Assembly: GCA_017998195.1 (NCBI GenBank)
Contig: JAGODN010000117.1
Coordinates: forward strand, 1-7,456
Origin: Desulfobulbus sp.
GTDB lineage: Bacteria; Desulfobacterota; Desulfobulbia; Desulfobulbales; Desulfobulbaceae
Reading direction: 5' to 3'
DNA length: 7,456 nt
In this document: piece after piece, positions 1 to 6,239 of the stretch
How the letters are laid out: every line of letters begins with the position of its first letter
Position numbering within the stretch: position 1 is the first letter of the stretch
Position numbers and translations under genes: made by a program
The notes under the pieces: model-generated
Database searches by the model: none
Told to the model about the DNA's origin: nothing
What the model saw: only the letters and a program-made list of their open reading frames with translations

Positions 1-145
1 ACCGCGGGCGGGCCGCAACCGCCGGGCCGCAAGGGATCGTGGACAGGGGGGCGCGGCGATGGTAAGCTCTTGGTCACGGCAGGGTCGGTCCCTGTCCGGG
101 CGCGCCGCCCGCCCGTCCCGGCGGCATCGCACCGGCCGCACGGCC

Positions 146-152
146 AGGGAGG
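146..152 (+). promoter_or_regulatory. Ribosome binding site of citrate synthase
   Basis: AGGGAGG lies 4 nt before the ATG at 157. It favours this ATG over a TTG in the same frame at 70, which lacks a comparable purine-rich site and would add 29 Arg/Pro-rich residues not expected in the family. Confidence 0.7.
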
Positions 153-156
153 CCCC

Positions 157-1302
157 ATGCAGCACGCCAGCGACATCGACAGCGGGATCGAGGCGGGCCT
201 GGCCGACGTCATCGCCTGCACCTCCAGCATCAGCCTGGTGGACGGCAGCAGCGGCCGCCTGCTCTACCGCGGCTACGACATCGCCGAACTGGCGGAACAG
301 TCGAGCTTCGAGGAGGTCGCCTACCTGCTCTGGTTCGGACGGTTGCCCGGGGTGGTCGAGTTCCGCGCCTTTCTCGACGGCTTCAGCGGCTCGATGAAGA
401 TGCCGGTGGAGACGGTGATGATCCTGCGCATGTTCCCGCACGCCGCCACCCCCATGGAGGTGCTGCGCACCGCGGTGTCGTCGCTCGGCCACTGGGATCC
501 GGACAGCGGCAACACCCGCCTGGACGCCTGCCTGCGCAAGGCCCAGCGCATCACCGAGCGCATCCCGCTGATCATCGCCGCCCACCAGCGGCTGCGCGGC
601 GGCCAGGAACCGCTCAAGCCGATAGCCGGCCGGTCCATCGCCTTCAATTTCCTGTACACCCTGCAGGGCAAAGAGCCGCACCCGGACATGGTCAAGGCCA
701 TGGACACGGCCCTGATCCTGCACGCGGACCACGAACTCAACGCCTCCACCTTTGCCGCCCGGGTGACCGCGGCCACCATGACCGACCTCTACTCGGCCAT
801 GACCAGCGCCATCGCCGCGCTCAAGGGGCCGCTGCACGGCGGCGCCAACGCCGAGGTGATGAAGATGCTCGAGCAGATCCACGAGCCGGAGCAGGCCGAG
901 GAGTGGCTCATGCCGCGACTCCTGGAAAAACAGAAGATCCCGGGTTTCGGTCACCGGGTGTACCGCTGCGAGGACCCGCGGGCCACCATCCTGCGCCGGG
1001 AGGTGGAGAAGATCAGCGTCCTCCGCCGCGATCGCCGCTACTACGAGGTGGCCCTGGCGGTGGAAGAGGTGATGCGCGCCCAGACCAGCGTCTACCCGAA
1101 CGTGGACTTCTTCTCGGCCCCGCTCTACCAAGCCCTGGGCATCCCCAGCGAACTGTTCACGCCGATCTTCGCCATCAGCCGCTCCGTGGGCTGGGCCGCG
1201 CACATCCTCGAACAGTGGCAGAACAACCGGCTCATCCGCCCGAACGCCCGCTACACCGGGGCCTCGCTCACCCCCTACGTGCCCATCGACGCCCGCTCCT
1301 GA
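157..1302 (+). CDS. Citrate synthase, short CitZ-like form (381 aa)
   Basis: Condenses acetyl-CoA with oxaloacetate to give citrate and CoA, the entry step of the TCA cycle; cytoplasmic. The whole length fits the family: the N-terminal segment around GYDIAEL, then the three catalytic positions in context, His227 in GPLHGGAN, His266 in GFGHRVYR (followed by EDPR, the family signature), and Asp317 in PNVDFFS. The C-terminal ILEQWQNNRLIRP segment is also typical. The 381-aa length and overall pattern match the short CitZ type rather than the longer E. coli GltA type. 2-Methylcitrate synthase (PrpC) is closely related and cannot be excluded; no prp genes are visible here. The start is set by AGGGAGG upstream; the frame stays open to the window edge, but the extra N-terminal stretch looks non-coding. 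The gene stands alone and ends at a bidirectional hairpin. One small oddity is GGANAEV, where GGANE is usual. Confidence 0.96.
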   Translation: MQHASDIDSGIEAGLADVIACTSSISLVDGSSGRLLYRGYDIAELAEQSSFEEVAYLLWFGRLPGVVEFRAFLDGFSGSMKMPVETVMILRMFPHAATPMEVLRTAVSSLGHWDPDSGNTRLDACLRKAQRITERIPLIIAAHQRLRGGQEPLKPIAGRSIAFNFLYTLQGKEPHPDMVKAMDTALILHADHELNASTFAARVTAATMTDLYSAMTSAIAALKGPLHGGANAEVMKMLEQIHEPEQAEEWLMPRLLEKQKIPGFGHRVYRCEDPRATILRREVEKISVLRRDRRYYEVALAVEEVMRAQTSVYPNVDFFSAPLYQALGIPSELFTPIFAISRSVGWAAHILEQWQNNRLIRPNARYTGASLTPYVPIDARS

Positions 1303-1317
1303 TCGCCGCACCGACAC

Positions 1318-1365
1318 AAAAAAAGCCGGAGGGGAACCCGCTGTTCCCGCTCCGGCTCTTTATTT
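1318..1365. terminator. Bidirectional intrinsic terminator between convergent genes
   Basis: The left arm (1324-1337) pairs with the right arm (1343-1357) over 14 bp with one bulged G at 1349 and the 5-nt loop CCGCT. On the - strand it is followed by seven T (1324-1318), a strong terminator for the secreted protein gene. On the + strand it is followed by CTTTATTT, which serves citrate synthase, whose stop is 21 nt upstream. Confidence 0.9.
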
Positions 1366-1383
1366 CCGTTCCGCGTTTTCGCC

Positions 1384-2457
1384 TTATTCCCGCCAGATGC
1401 CGACCCGGTTGATACGCGCCACGGTCTCGGCATTGGCCAGCACCGCGCAGCCGTCCATGCCTGTCTCCCGGCAGGTGGTTTCGTCGAAGGCGGCGCAGCC
1501 CTCGGTGAGCACCTCCAGGTTGAGGACCAGGTCGTCGACGAACACCACCGCCTCCGCGTCCGCGCCCCGGTACCGACTGGCGGGCGCGACCTCGTTGACC
1601 CGCACCTGGGCCCGGGTGAGGTAGCGGCCGATGCAGTCGTCGAGAGCCCTGGTCTGCTTGGTGCTGCGGACACCCACCAGGTGGAAGGCGCGGCGGTTGC
1701 GGTCCGGATCCTCGACGCTGACCACGCCCGGCGCGCTCACCTGCGGCGCGAACCAGACCGGGTACGGCTCGGCCGTGAGGCTGGACGGTCCGGCCGGAGG
1801 CGCCGATTCGACCGCGACCGGCGGCGCCGGCACGGGTACGGGCGCGGGCGCGACCACCACCGGCGGCGGCTCGACCACCACCGTGCCGGTGAACCCGGGC
1901 GCCGGGTAGAGGTACTCGTGGTAGCCGTCCACACAGCGCCAGTAGGCAGGACCGTAGCCGCCCCAGAGCGACCAGCAGCGGTCATGCCGCCAGGAGGGGC
2001 CGTACCAGGACCGGTACGCCGGGCCGTAATAATACGAGCGGGGATACGACCGATAGGAGCGGTAGTGCGACGGGTAACGATCGTAGCCGCGCGGCCCCGG
2101 CCGGTAGCCGTACCCGGGCCGCGGCGGATACGGGCCGCGGTCGCCGCGCTCCCCCGGATACAACCCGCCGTCCGGGGTGCGGCGGCCGATGGGCGCCGGC
2201 GGCGGCGCCTGCAGCCTTTCGCGTTCAAGGGCCTGCTGCTTGCGCTTGATGTACAGCCGCTGTTCGTAGGGCATGTCGCGGGTGGCCTGCGGCACCTGGC
2301 CGCGCTCCACCTGCCGCTGCACCCGCCGCTTCATGTCGAGCCGCTCCTGGTAGGACATCTCGGCCCGGGCGGTCGGGAGCGCGGGCCAGGCAAGGACAAC
2401 GAACAGGGCCGCAAGCAGGGGCGCGGCCAGGGCACATCGGCGGTAGGCAGGGATCAT
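1384..2457 (-). CDS. Secreted hypothetical protein with Tyr/Arg/Pro-rich linker and degenerate SNase-like C-terminal domain (357 aa)
   Basis: I do not recognise a named gene. The ATG at 2457 is chosen because a good Sec signal peptide follows at once: a basic start (YRR), a hydrophobic core at about residues 9-27, and probable cleavage after Ala32 (TARA-E). The mature protein opens with two imperfect repeats, residues 34-45 (MSYQERLDMKRR) and 62-73 (MPYEQRLYIKRK). A low-complexity part follows (about 84-240): Gly/Pro/Tyr/Arg-rich to about 157, a Trp/Cys segment with Cys161 and Cys175, then a Pro/Val/Ala run (195-216). Residues 255-357 resemble a staphylococcal-nuclease OB fold, with a strand like FHLVGV, a VFVDDLVLNLEVLTEG segment and a C-terminal INRVGIW helix end. 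The Arg/Glu/Arg active site is not evident, so nuclease activity is doubtful. Cys275, 321, 329 and 337 could form disulfides in the periplasm or outside the cell. The ribosome site is weak (GAGACG). Reality of the gene is likely; the domain call is moderate. Confidence 0.8.
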   Translation of the reverse strand: MIPAYRRCALAAPLLAALFVVLAWPALPTARAEMSYQERLDMKRRVQRQVERGQVPQATRDMPYEQRLYIKRKQQALERERLQAPPPAPIGRRTPDGGLYPGERGDRGPYPPRPGYGYRPGPRGYDRYPSHYRSYRSYPRSYYYGPAYRSWYGPSWRHDRCWSLWGGYGPAYWRCVDGYHEYLYPAPGFTGTVVVEPPPVVVAPAPVPVPAPPVAVESAPPAGPSSLTAEPYPVWFAPQVSAPGVVSVEDPDRNRRAFHLVGVRSTKQTRALDDCIGRYLTRAQVRVNEVAPASRYRGADAEAVVFVDDLVLNLEVLTEGCAAFDETTCRETGMDGCAVLANAETVARINRVGIWRE

Positions 2458-2652
2458 GGTCGTCTCACTGGAATAAAGGGGCTCGGCCCGGTTGTGCGCG
2501 CCAGGGGTGCCGCGCCGGGGGCGAACGTCTCTATTGAACACCCGCCCCGGTCCTCCGCGCAAGGGGAAAAAATGCCCGCCCGCGGGAGCCACGCTGTCGC
2601 ACCGCCGGCCAGGCCCGATGCTGCGGAAACCGCCGCCTTGCAGCGTATTTCT

Positions 2653-2681
2653 TTGGCAAGCGAACCGGAACAGGATAGGCT
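2653..2681 (+). promoter_or_regulatory. Possible sigma-70 promoter of the c-di-GMP protein gene
   Basis: TTGGCA (2653-2658) and TAGGCT (2676-2681) are separated by 17 bp, about 70 bp before the chosen start. The -35 is good and the -10 is poor. The rest of the 296-bp gap between the divergent genes (2458-2753) shows no gene, and I see no convincing promoter for the leftward gene in it. Confidence 0.35.
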
Positions 2682-2740
2682 GGGCGCGATGTGATCCGCC
2701 CCGCCCGCGGCCGCGCGCCGATGGCCAAGCCTTTTTTCTC

Positions 2741-2744
2741 AGGA
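2741..2744 (+). promoter_or_regulatory. Ribosome binding site deciding the start at 2754
   Basis: AGGA sits 9 nt before the ATG at 2754. In-frame alternatives at 2691 (GTG) and 2721 (ATG) have no better site and would add a basic/Pro-rich leader with no homology feature. Confidence 0.5.
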
Positions 2745-2753
2745 CCGACCGCC

Positions 2754-4964
2754 ATGCAGCATGACAACCGCGACCTGCTCGCCCAGATCGTCCGCAACAA
2801 CCCCATCGCCACCTTTGTCCTCGACGCGGACCACCGGGTCACCCACTGGAACCGGGCCTGCGAGGCGGCCACCGGCACCCCGGCCGGGCAGGTGCTCGGC
2901 ACCACCCGGGCCTGGGCCGCGTTCTACGCCAAAAAGCGGCCGGTGATGGCCGACCTGATCGTGGACGGCCGCCTGGGCGCGGTCACCGACCTGTACAGCG
3001 GCCGCTGCTGGCCCTCGCAGCTCCTGGACGGCGCCTGGGAGGCCGAGGACTTCTTCCCCCATTTTCCGGACGGCGGCAAGTGGCTGGCCTTCACCGCCAC
3101 GCCGCTCACCGACGCGGACGGCCGCATCGTCGGCGCCATCGAAACCCTGCGCGACGTCACCGCCGAACGCAACGCCCAGGCCGCCTGGCGCGAGGCCCGC
3201 CACCTGCTGCACACCATCATCGACGGCTCGCCGGTGCCCATGTTCGTGCTCGACGCGGACCACCGCATCACCCACTGGAACCGGGCCTGCGAATCGCTCA
3301 ACCTCATGCCCGCGCCGTCCATGGTGGGCAGCCGCGACCAGTGGCGGGCCTTTTACGACACCGAGCGGCCGGTACTCGCCGACCTGGTGCTGGACGACGC
3401 CTTCGACGAGATCCGCAGTCGTTACGGCAGTAGCTGCCGTCCGTCCGCGCTCATCGAAAACGCCTGGGAGGCCACCGCCTTTTTCCCCAATTTCCGCTCC
3501 GGCGCCAAGTGGCTCTACTTCACCGCCGCGCCCCTGCGCGGTCTGGACGGCCGCATCGTCGGCGCGGTGGAGACCCTGCAGGACATCACCGCCCAGAAGG
3601 CCTACGAGGCGCAGCTCGAACACCGGGCCAACTACGACCCGCTCACCGGCCTGGCCAACCGCCACCTGCTCGACACCCGGCTCAAGCAGGCCATTGTCCG
3701 GGCCCAGCGCGACGGCCGCCTGCTCGCCCTGCTCTTCCTCGACCTGGACAACTTCAAGGAGATCAACGACACCCTGGGCCATGACGCCGGCGACGAGGTG
3801 ATCCGCAGCGTCGGCCGGCGCATCGCCGAGACCGTGCGCGACGTGGACACCGTGGCCCGCATCGCCGGCGACGAGTACGTGGTCCTGCTCGACGGCCCGG
3901 CCAGCGTGGAGCACGTGAACACCATCGTCCACCGGCTGCTCGACCGCATGAACGCGGCCCTTTCCGTGCGCGGCAGCGAGCTGTACCTGGGCTGCAGCAT
4001 CGGCATCGCCCTTTTTCCGCGGGACGGCGGCAGCGCGGAGGTGCTCCTGCAGAACGCGGACGCGGCCATGTACCGGGCCAAGCAGATCGACAAGGGCGGG
4101 TTCCGCTACTACACCGAGGACATGAACCGGAGCGCCCGCCAGTGGATGGAACTCAAGCAGCAGCTGCACCACGCGCTCTCCGCCGGTCAGCTGGAACTCT
4201 ACTACCAGCCGCAGTTCAACCTGCGAAGCGGCCGCATGACCGGGGCCGAGGCCCTGATCCGCTGGAACCACCCGGAGCGCGGCCTGCTGTTGCCGGACGT
4301 GTTCATCCCCATCGCCGAGGAGACCGGGCTGATCGTGCCCATCGGCACCTGGGTGGTGCGCACCGCGGTGGCCGAGGCGCGTCAGTGGCGGGAACGGACC
4401 GGGCTGGAATTGCGGCTGGCGGTGAACATCAGTTCGCGCCAGTTCCGCTACCGGGAACTGCTCGAACTGCTCGAACGGGTGGTGGACGACAACGGCGCCC
4501 TGCCGCTCGCCCTGGAACTGGAGATCACCGAGAGCCTGGTCATGGCCGACCCGACCGGGGCGGGAGAACTGCTGAACGAACTCAAAACCAGGGGGGTGTC
4601 GCTGGCAATGGACGATTTCGGCACCGGCTACTCGAGCCTTGCCTACCTGCGCACCTTCCCCTTTGACATGATCAAGATCGACCAGTCGTTCATCGCCGAC
4701 CTGGGCAAGAGCGACGAGGCCGGGGCCATTGTCCGCGCCATGCTCCAGCTGGGCCGGGCCATCGGCTTGCGCATCATGGCCGAGGGGGTGGAGACCGCCG
4801 CCCAGCTGGCCTTTCTCGAGGCCGAGGGCTGCGACGAGGTGCAGGGCTTTCTCTGCTGCCCGCCCCTGCCGGCCGCGGAATTCCTCGAAGCGGTGCAGGC
4901 GCACGCCCTCGCCCACCCGGCGGACGGCGAGGTGAGCACGCCCTGCGGCCAGGCTCAGCCGTAA
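2754..4964 (+). CDS. PAS-PAS-GGDEF-EAL cyclic-di-GMP signalling protein (736 aa)
   Basis: A cytoplasmic sensor protein expected to make and/or break c-di-GMP; no signal peptide or membrane segment is visible. PAS1 covers about residues 8-139 and PAS2 about 151-282. They align without net gaps at an exact offset of 143 residues (FVLDADHRVTHWNRACE against FVLDADHRITHWNRACE), so they arose by duplication. The GGDEF domain (about 293-445) has LDLDNF at 329-334, the signature as AGDEY (371-375), and an intact product-inhibition I-site RxxD (Arg362-Asp365) five residues before it. The EAL domain (about 465-720) keeps every key residue I can check: EAL 499-501, Asn558 (NISS), Glu590 (EITES), Asp620-Asp621 (DDFGTGYSS), Lys641 (KIDQSF), Glu677 (EGVET) and Gln697. 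Phosphodiesterase activity is therefore likely. Cyclase activity is uncertain because of AGDEY. The PAS ligand is unknown. The 3' end overlaps the convergent next gene by 10 bp. Confidence 0.95.
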   Translation: MQHDNRDLLAQIVRNNPIATFVLDADHRVTHWNRACEAATGTPAGQVLGTTRAWAAFYAKKRPVMADLIVDGRLGAVTDLYSGRCWPSQLLDGAWEAEDFFPHFPDGGKWLAFTATPLTDADGRIVGAIETLRDVTAERNAQAAWREARHLLHTIIDGSPVPMFVLDADHRITHWNRACESLNLMPAPSMVGSRDQWRAFYDTERPVLADLVLDDAFDEIRSRYGSSCRPSALIENAWEATAFFPNFRSGAKWLYFTAAPLRGLDGRIVGAVETLQDITAQKAYEAQLEHRANYDPLTGLANRHLLDTRLKQAIVRAQRDGRLLALLFLDLDNFKEINDTLGHDAGDEVIRSVGRRIAETVRDVDTVARIAGDEYVVLLDGPASVEHVNTIVHRLLDRMNAALSVRGSELYLGCSIGIALFPRDGGSAEVLLQNADAAMYRAKQIDKGGFRYYTEDMNRSARQWMELKQQLHHALSAGQLELYYQPQFNLRSGRMTGAEALIRWNHPERGLLLPDVFIPIAEETGLIVPIGTWVVRTAVAEARQWRERTGLELRLAVNISSRQFRYRELLELLERVVDDNGALPLALELEITESLVMADPTGAGELLNELKTRGVSLAMDDFGTGYSSLAYLRTFPFDMIKIDQSFIADLGKSDEAGAIVRAMLQLGRAIGLRIMAEGVETAAQLAFLEAEGCDEVQGFLCCPPLPAAEFLEAVQAHALAHPADGEVSTPCGQAQP

Positions 4965-5548
4965 TCCTCGGTGGCGCGACCGCGCTCCACCTGGTCGCGC
5001 AGCTCCAGCACCGCCCGCTCGCCCTGGCTGACCAGGGCGGCCAGCTGGCGGATGGCCGGGTCGCCGTCGCCGAGCAGCTCCCGCGCGCGTTCAAGCAGGT
5101 CGCGGCCGTGGCGGTGATACGCCTCCAGTTCGGTGAGCACCAGTTTGCGATGCTGCTGGCGCTCCTGTTCGGCGCTGAGCACGGGCAGCAACCGGCTGAT
5201 GGACAGCTCCACCAGCAGGTCGCGCGGCAGGCCGTGAGTGCGGGCCACCAGGTCCAGGGCGGCGAGCGAGTTGCGGCTGAGCACGTAGGTCTTCTGCCGG
5301 CGCCGGTCCGCACTCGGCTGGTAGCCCTCGGCGCCGGCCGCCACCTGTTCGAGCACCTGCCGGTCCTCGACCAACTGGTCGAACAGGGATTTCTGCTTGA
5401 GCCCCAGCAGGCTGGCGGCAACGCTGAGCAGGCTGACCATCTCCGCCGGCAGGCGGAAGGTGGCGCGCACCGACTGGCGGCCGCGCAGGGCGTCCGCGTT
5501 CAGGCCGATCCCTTCCCCCTGCTGTTCCCTGTTGTTCGTGTCTTCCAT
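4955..5548 (-). CDS. Putative tandem ribbon-helix-helix DNA-binding protein (197 aa)
   Basis: I do not recognise a named gene. Two segments each look like one RHH unit, a short strand followed by two helices. The first is about residues 26-62 (SVRATFRLP, then helices ending KSLFDQLVED). The second is about 85-125 (QKTYVLS, then SLAALDLVARTHGLPRDLLVELSISRLLP). A charged, mostly helical tail (about 126-192, rich in Glu, Arg and Gln) may mediate oligomerisation. Classic RHH proteins (Arc, MetJ) have one unit per chain and dimerise; two units in one chain could form the fold within one molecule. The ATG at 5548 follows GGGAGG with a short 3-nt gap; the next in-frame Met lies inside the first motif, so this start is favoured. 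It is divergent from the sHSP operon, with a large inverted repeat over its likely promoter, which suggests autoregulation and perhaps control of the sHSP genes. The gene is convincing; the RHH assignment rests on pattern recognition only. No toxin partner adjoins it. Confidence 0.75.
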   Translation of the reverse strand: MEDTNNREQQGEGIGLNADALRGRQSVRATFRLPAEMVSLLSVAASLLGLKQKSLFDQLVEDRQVLEQVAAGAEGYQPSADRRRQKTYVLSRNSLAALDLVARTHGLPRDLLVELSISRLLPVLSAEQERQQHRKLVLTELEAYHRHGRDLLERARELLGDGDPAIRQLAALVSQGERAVLELRDQVERGRATEDYG

Positions 5549-5582
5549 ACCCCTCCCGCCAGTTGTCTGTGCTGCCGCCCGC

Positions 5583-5622
5583 TTGCATTACTTTTATATA
5601 ATTTAAAGTAAAAGTAATGCAA
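5583..5622. repeat. Perfect 14-bp inverted repeat, candidate operator
   Basis: TTGCATTACTTTTA (5583-5596) is matched exactly by its reverse complement at 5609-5622, around a 12-bp AT-rich spacer (5597-5608). It is the most AT-rich patch of this GC-rich window and lies between the putative RHH gene and the sHSP operon. There is no U-run outside the arms and no gene end here, so an operator fits better than a terminator. Confidence 0.8.
5595..5622 (-). promoter_or_regulatory. Probable sigma-70 promoter of the RHH-like gene, inside the inverted repeat
   Basis: Read on the - strand, TTGCAT (5622-5617) and TATATA (5600-5595) are 16 bp apart, giving a leader of roughly 40 nt before the ATG at 5548. 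The -35 lies in one arm of the inverted repeat and the -10 reaches the other, so a protein bound to the repeat would block polymerase. Confidence 0.5.
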
Positions 5623-5643
5623 CAAAAAATATCAGGCAACCGG

Positions 5644-5671
5644 TTGACTCGGTTTTCCTCTGCATTATAGT
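5644..5671 (+). promoter_or_regulatory. Probable sigma-70-type promoter of the sHSP operon
   Basis: TTGACT (5644-5649) and TATAGT (5666-5671) are separated by 16 bp. The predicted transcript starts near 5678, about 67 nt before the first sHSP start. The -35 begins about 22 bp past the edge of the inverted repeat. No sigma-32 type CTTGAA/CCCCAT pair was found. Confidence 0.55.
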
Positions 5672-5684
5672 TCAATCAGCGAAC

Positions 5685-5706
5685 CGGCGGGCGCAGCAGC
5701 CCGCTG
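5685..5706 (+). other. Hairpin in the 5' leader of the sHSP mRNA
   Basis: An 8-bp stem (5685-5692 with 5699-5706, one G-U pair) closes the 6-nt loop GCAGCA. It lies upstream of the ribosome site and does not cover it, so a role in mRNA stability is as likely as any regulatory one. Confidence 0.35.
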
Positions 5707-5731
5707 CCAGGCAATCAACCGCATTCTGGAC

Positions 5732-5738
5732 AAGGAGG
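5732..5738 (+). promoter_or_regulatory. Strong ribosome binding site of the first sHSP gene
   Basis: AAGGAGG with a 6-nt gap to the ATG at 5745, close to the consensus Shine-Dalgarno and spacing. Confidence 0.8.
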
Positions 5739-5744
5739 CCGACC

Positions 5745-6191
5745 ATGGCGAGATGGAATGATCTGGAACAGCTTTTCGGGGCAATGGACCTGTTCCGCAA
5801 CCGGATGAACAGCGTCTTCGGTGACCTCGAACGGCCGCCCGTGTTCCCCGGGCAGGTATGGGCGGGCGCGGAGACCTTCCCGCGCACCAACCTCTGGGAC
5901 ACCGGCGACAACCTCGAGGTGATCGCCGAACTGCCCGGCGTGGCCCGGGCGGATGTGAATGTCAAGATCCAGGGCAACTACCTGGAAATATCCGGCACCC
6001 GCAAACGTGACGTGCCCGAGGGGTACAGCGTGCACCGCACCGAGCGCAACGCCGCCTCGTTCTCGCGCAGCTTCACCCTGCCCTACGAGGTCGATGCCGC
6101 CCAGGTGCAGGCCACCCTCAGGGACGGCCTGCTGCGCATGCGCCTGCCCAAGTCCGAGGCAGCCAAACCGCGGCAGATCACCATCAGCTGA
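5745..6191 (+). CDS. Small heat-shock protein, HSP20/alpha-crystallin family, first of three (148 aa)
   Basis: An ATP-independent holdase chaperone that binds unfolding proteins in the cytoplasm and forms large oligomers. The N-terminal arm (1-45) includes the amphipathic segment LEQLFGAMDLFRNRMNSVF, typical of the family. The alpha-crystallin domain spans about 46-138, with ELPGV at 62-66, the RSFTLP strand at 108-113 and the family signature LRDGLLRMRLP at 125-135. The C-terminal IXI motif that docks into neighbouring subunits is I145-T146-I147. Length is normal. It is the first gene of a + strand operon, 48 bp before the next sHSP. Its C-terminal half is very close to that of the second sHSP, sharing an 18-nt identical stretch (6143-6160 and 6572-6589), which points to paralogy. 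Confidence 0.95.
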   Translation: MARWNDLEQLFGAMDLFRNRMNSVFGDLERPPVFPGQVWAGAETFPRTNLWDTGDNLEVIAELPGVARADVNVKIQGNYLEISGTRKRDVPEGYSVHRTERNAASFSRSFTLPYEVDAAQVQATLRDGLLRMRLPKSEAAKPRQITIS

Positions 6192-6225
6192 ACCGCGCAA
6201 CCATCGCGCAACCACCCTTGAGAGC

Positions 6226-6231
6226 GAGGAG
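6226..6231 (+). promoter_or_regulatory. Ribosome binding site of the second sHSP gene
   Basis: GAGGAG with an 8-nt gap to the ATG at 6240. Confidence 0.65.
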
Positions 6232-6239
6232 AACAGACC

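Noticed and set aside
41..97. Inverted repeat GGACAGGG (41-48) and CCCTGTCC (90-97) before citrate synthase
   Set aside because: The arms are only 8 bp with a 41-bp gap in very GC-rich DNA, so chance is a fair explanation and no promoter was recognised nearby.
70..156. N-terminal extension of citrate synthase from a TTG at 70
   Set aside because: The extra 29 residues are Arg/Pro-rich and unlike the family; AGGGAGG supports the ATG at 157.
2591..2646. Short complementary segments (ACGCTG with CAGCGT; GCTGC with GCAGC) upstream of the c-di-GMP gene
   Set aside because: Arms of only 5-6 bp in GC-rich DNA with no supporting context, so not convincing as an RNA structure or operator.
1681..2694. 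+ strand open frame opposite the secreted protein gene (337 codons)
   Set aside because: Arg-rich low-complexity translation with no motif. The - strand has a signal peptide, a domain-like C-terminus and a matching terminator.
2739..4916. Very long - strand open frame opposite the c-di-GMP protein gene (725 codons)
   Set aside because: It is a mirror of a strongly GC3-biased gene. The translation is Gly/Val/Ala/His-rich with no domain, while the + strand shows four clear domains with catalytic residues.
4955..5548. RHH-like protein as the antitoxin of a toxin-antitoxin pair
   Set aside because: No small toxin-like gene lies next to it in the same direction, and at 197 aa with two motifs it is larger than typical RHH antitoxins.
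5583..5622. Inverted repeat as an intrinsic terminator
   Set aside because: It is AT-rich with a 12-nt loop, has no T run after either arm, and sits between divergent gene starts rather than at a gene end.
5678..5748. ROSE-type RNA thermometer in the sHSP leader
   Set aside because: The visible hairpin (5685-5706) does not include AAGGAGG, and I found no stretch that pairs well with the ribosome site. A folding calculation would be needed to revive the idea.
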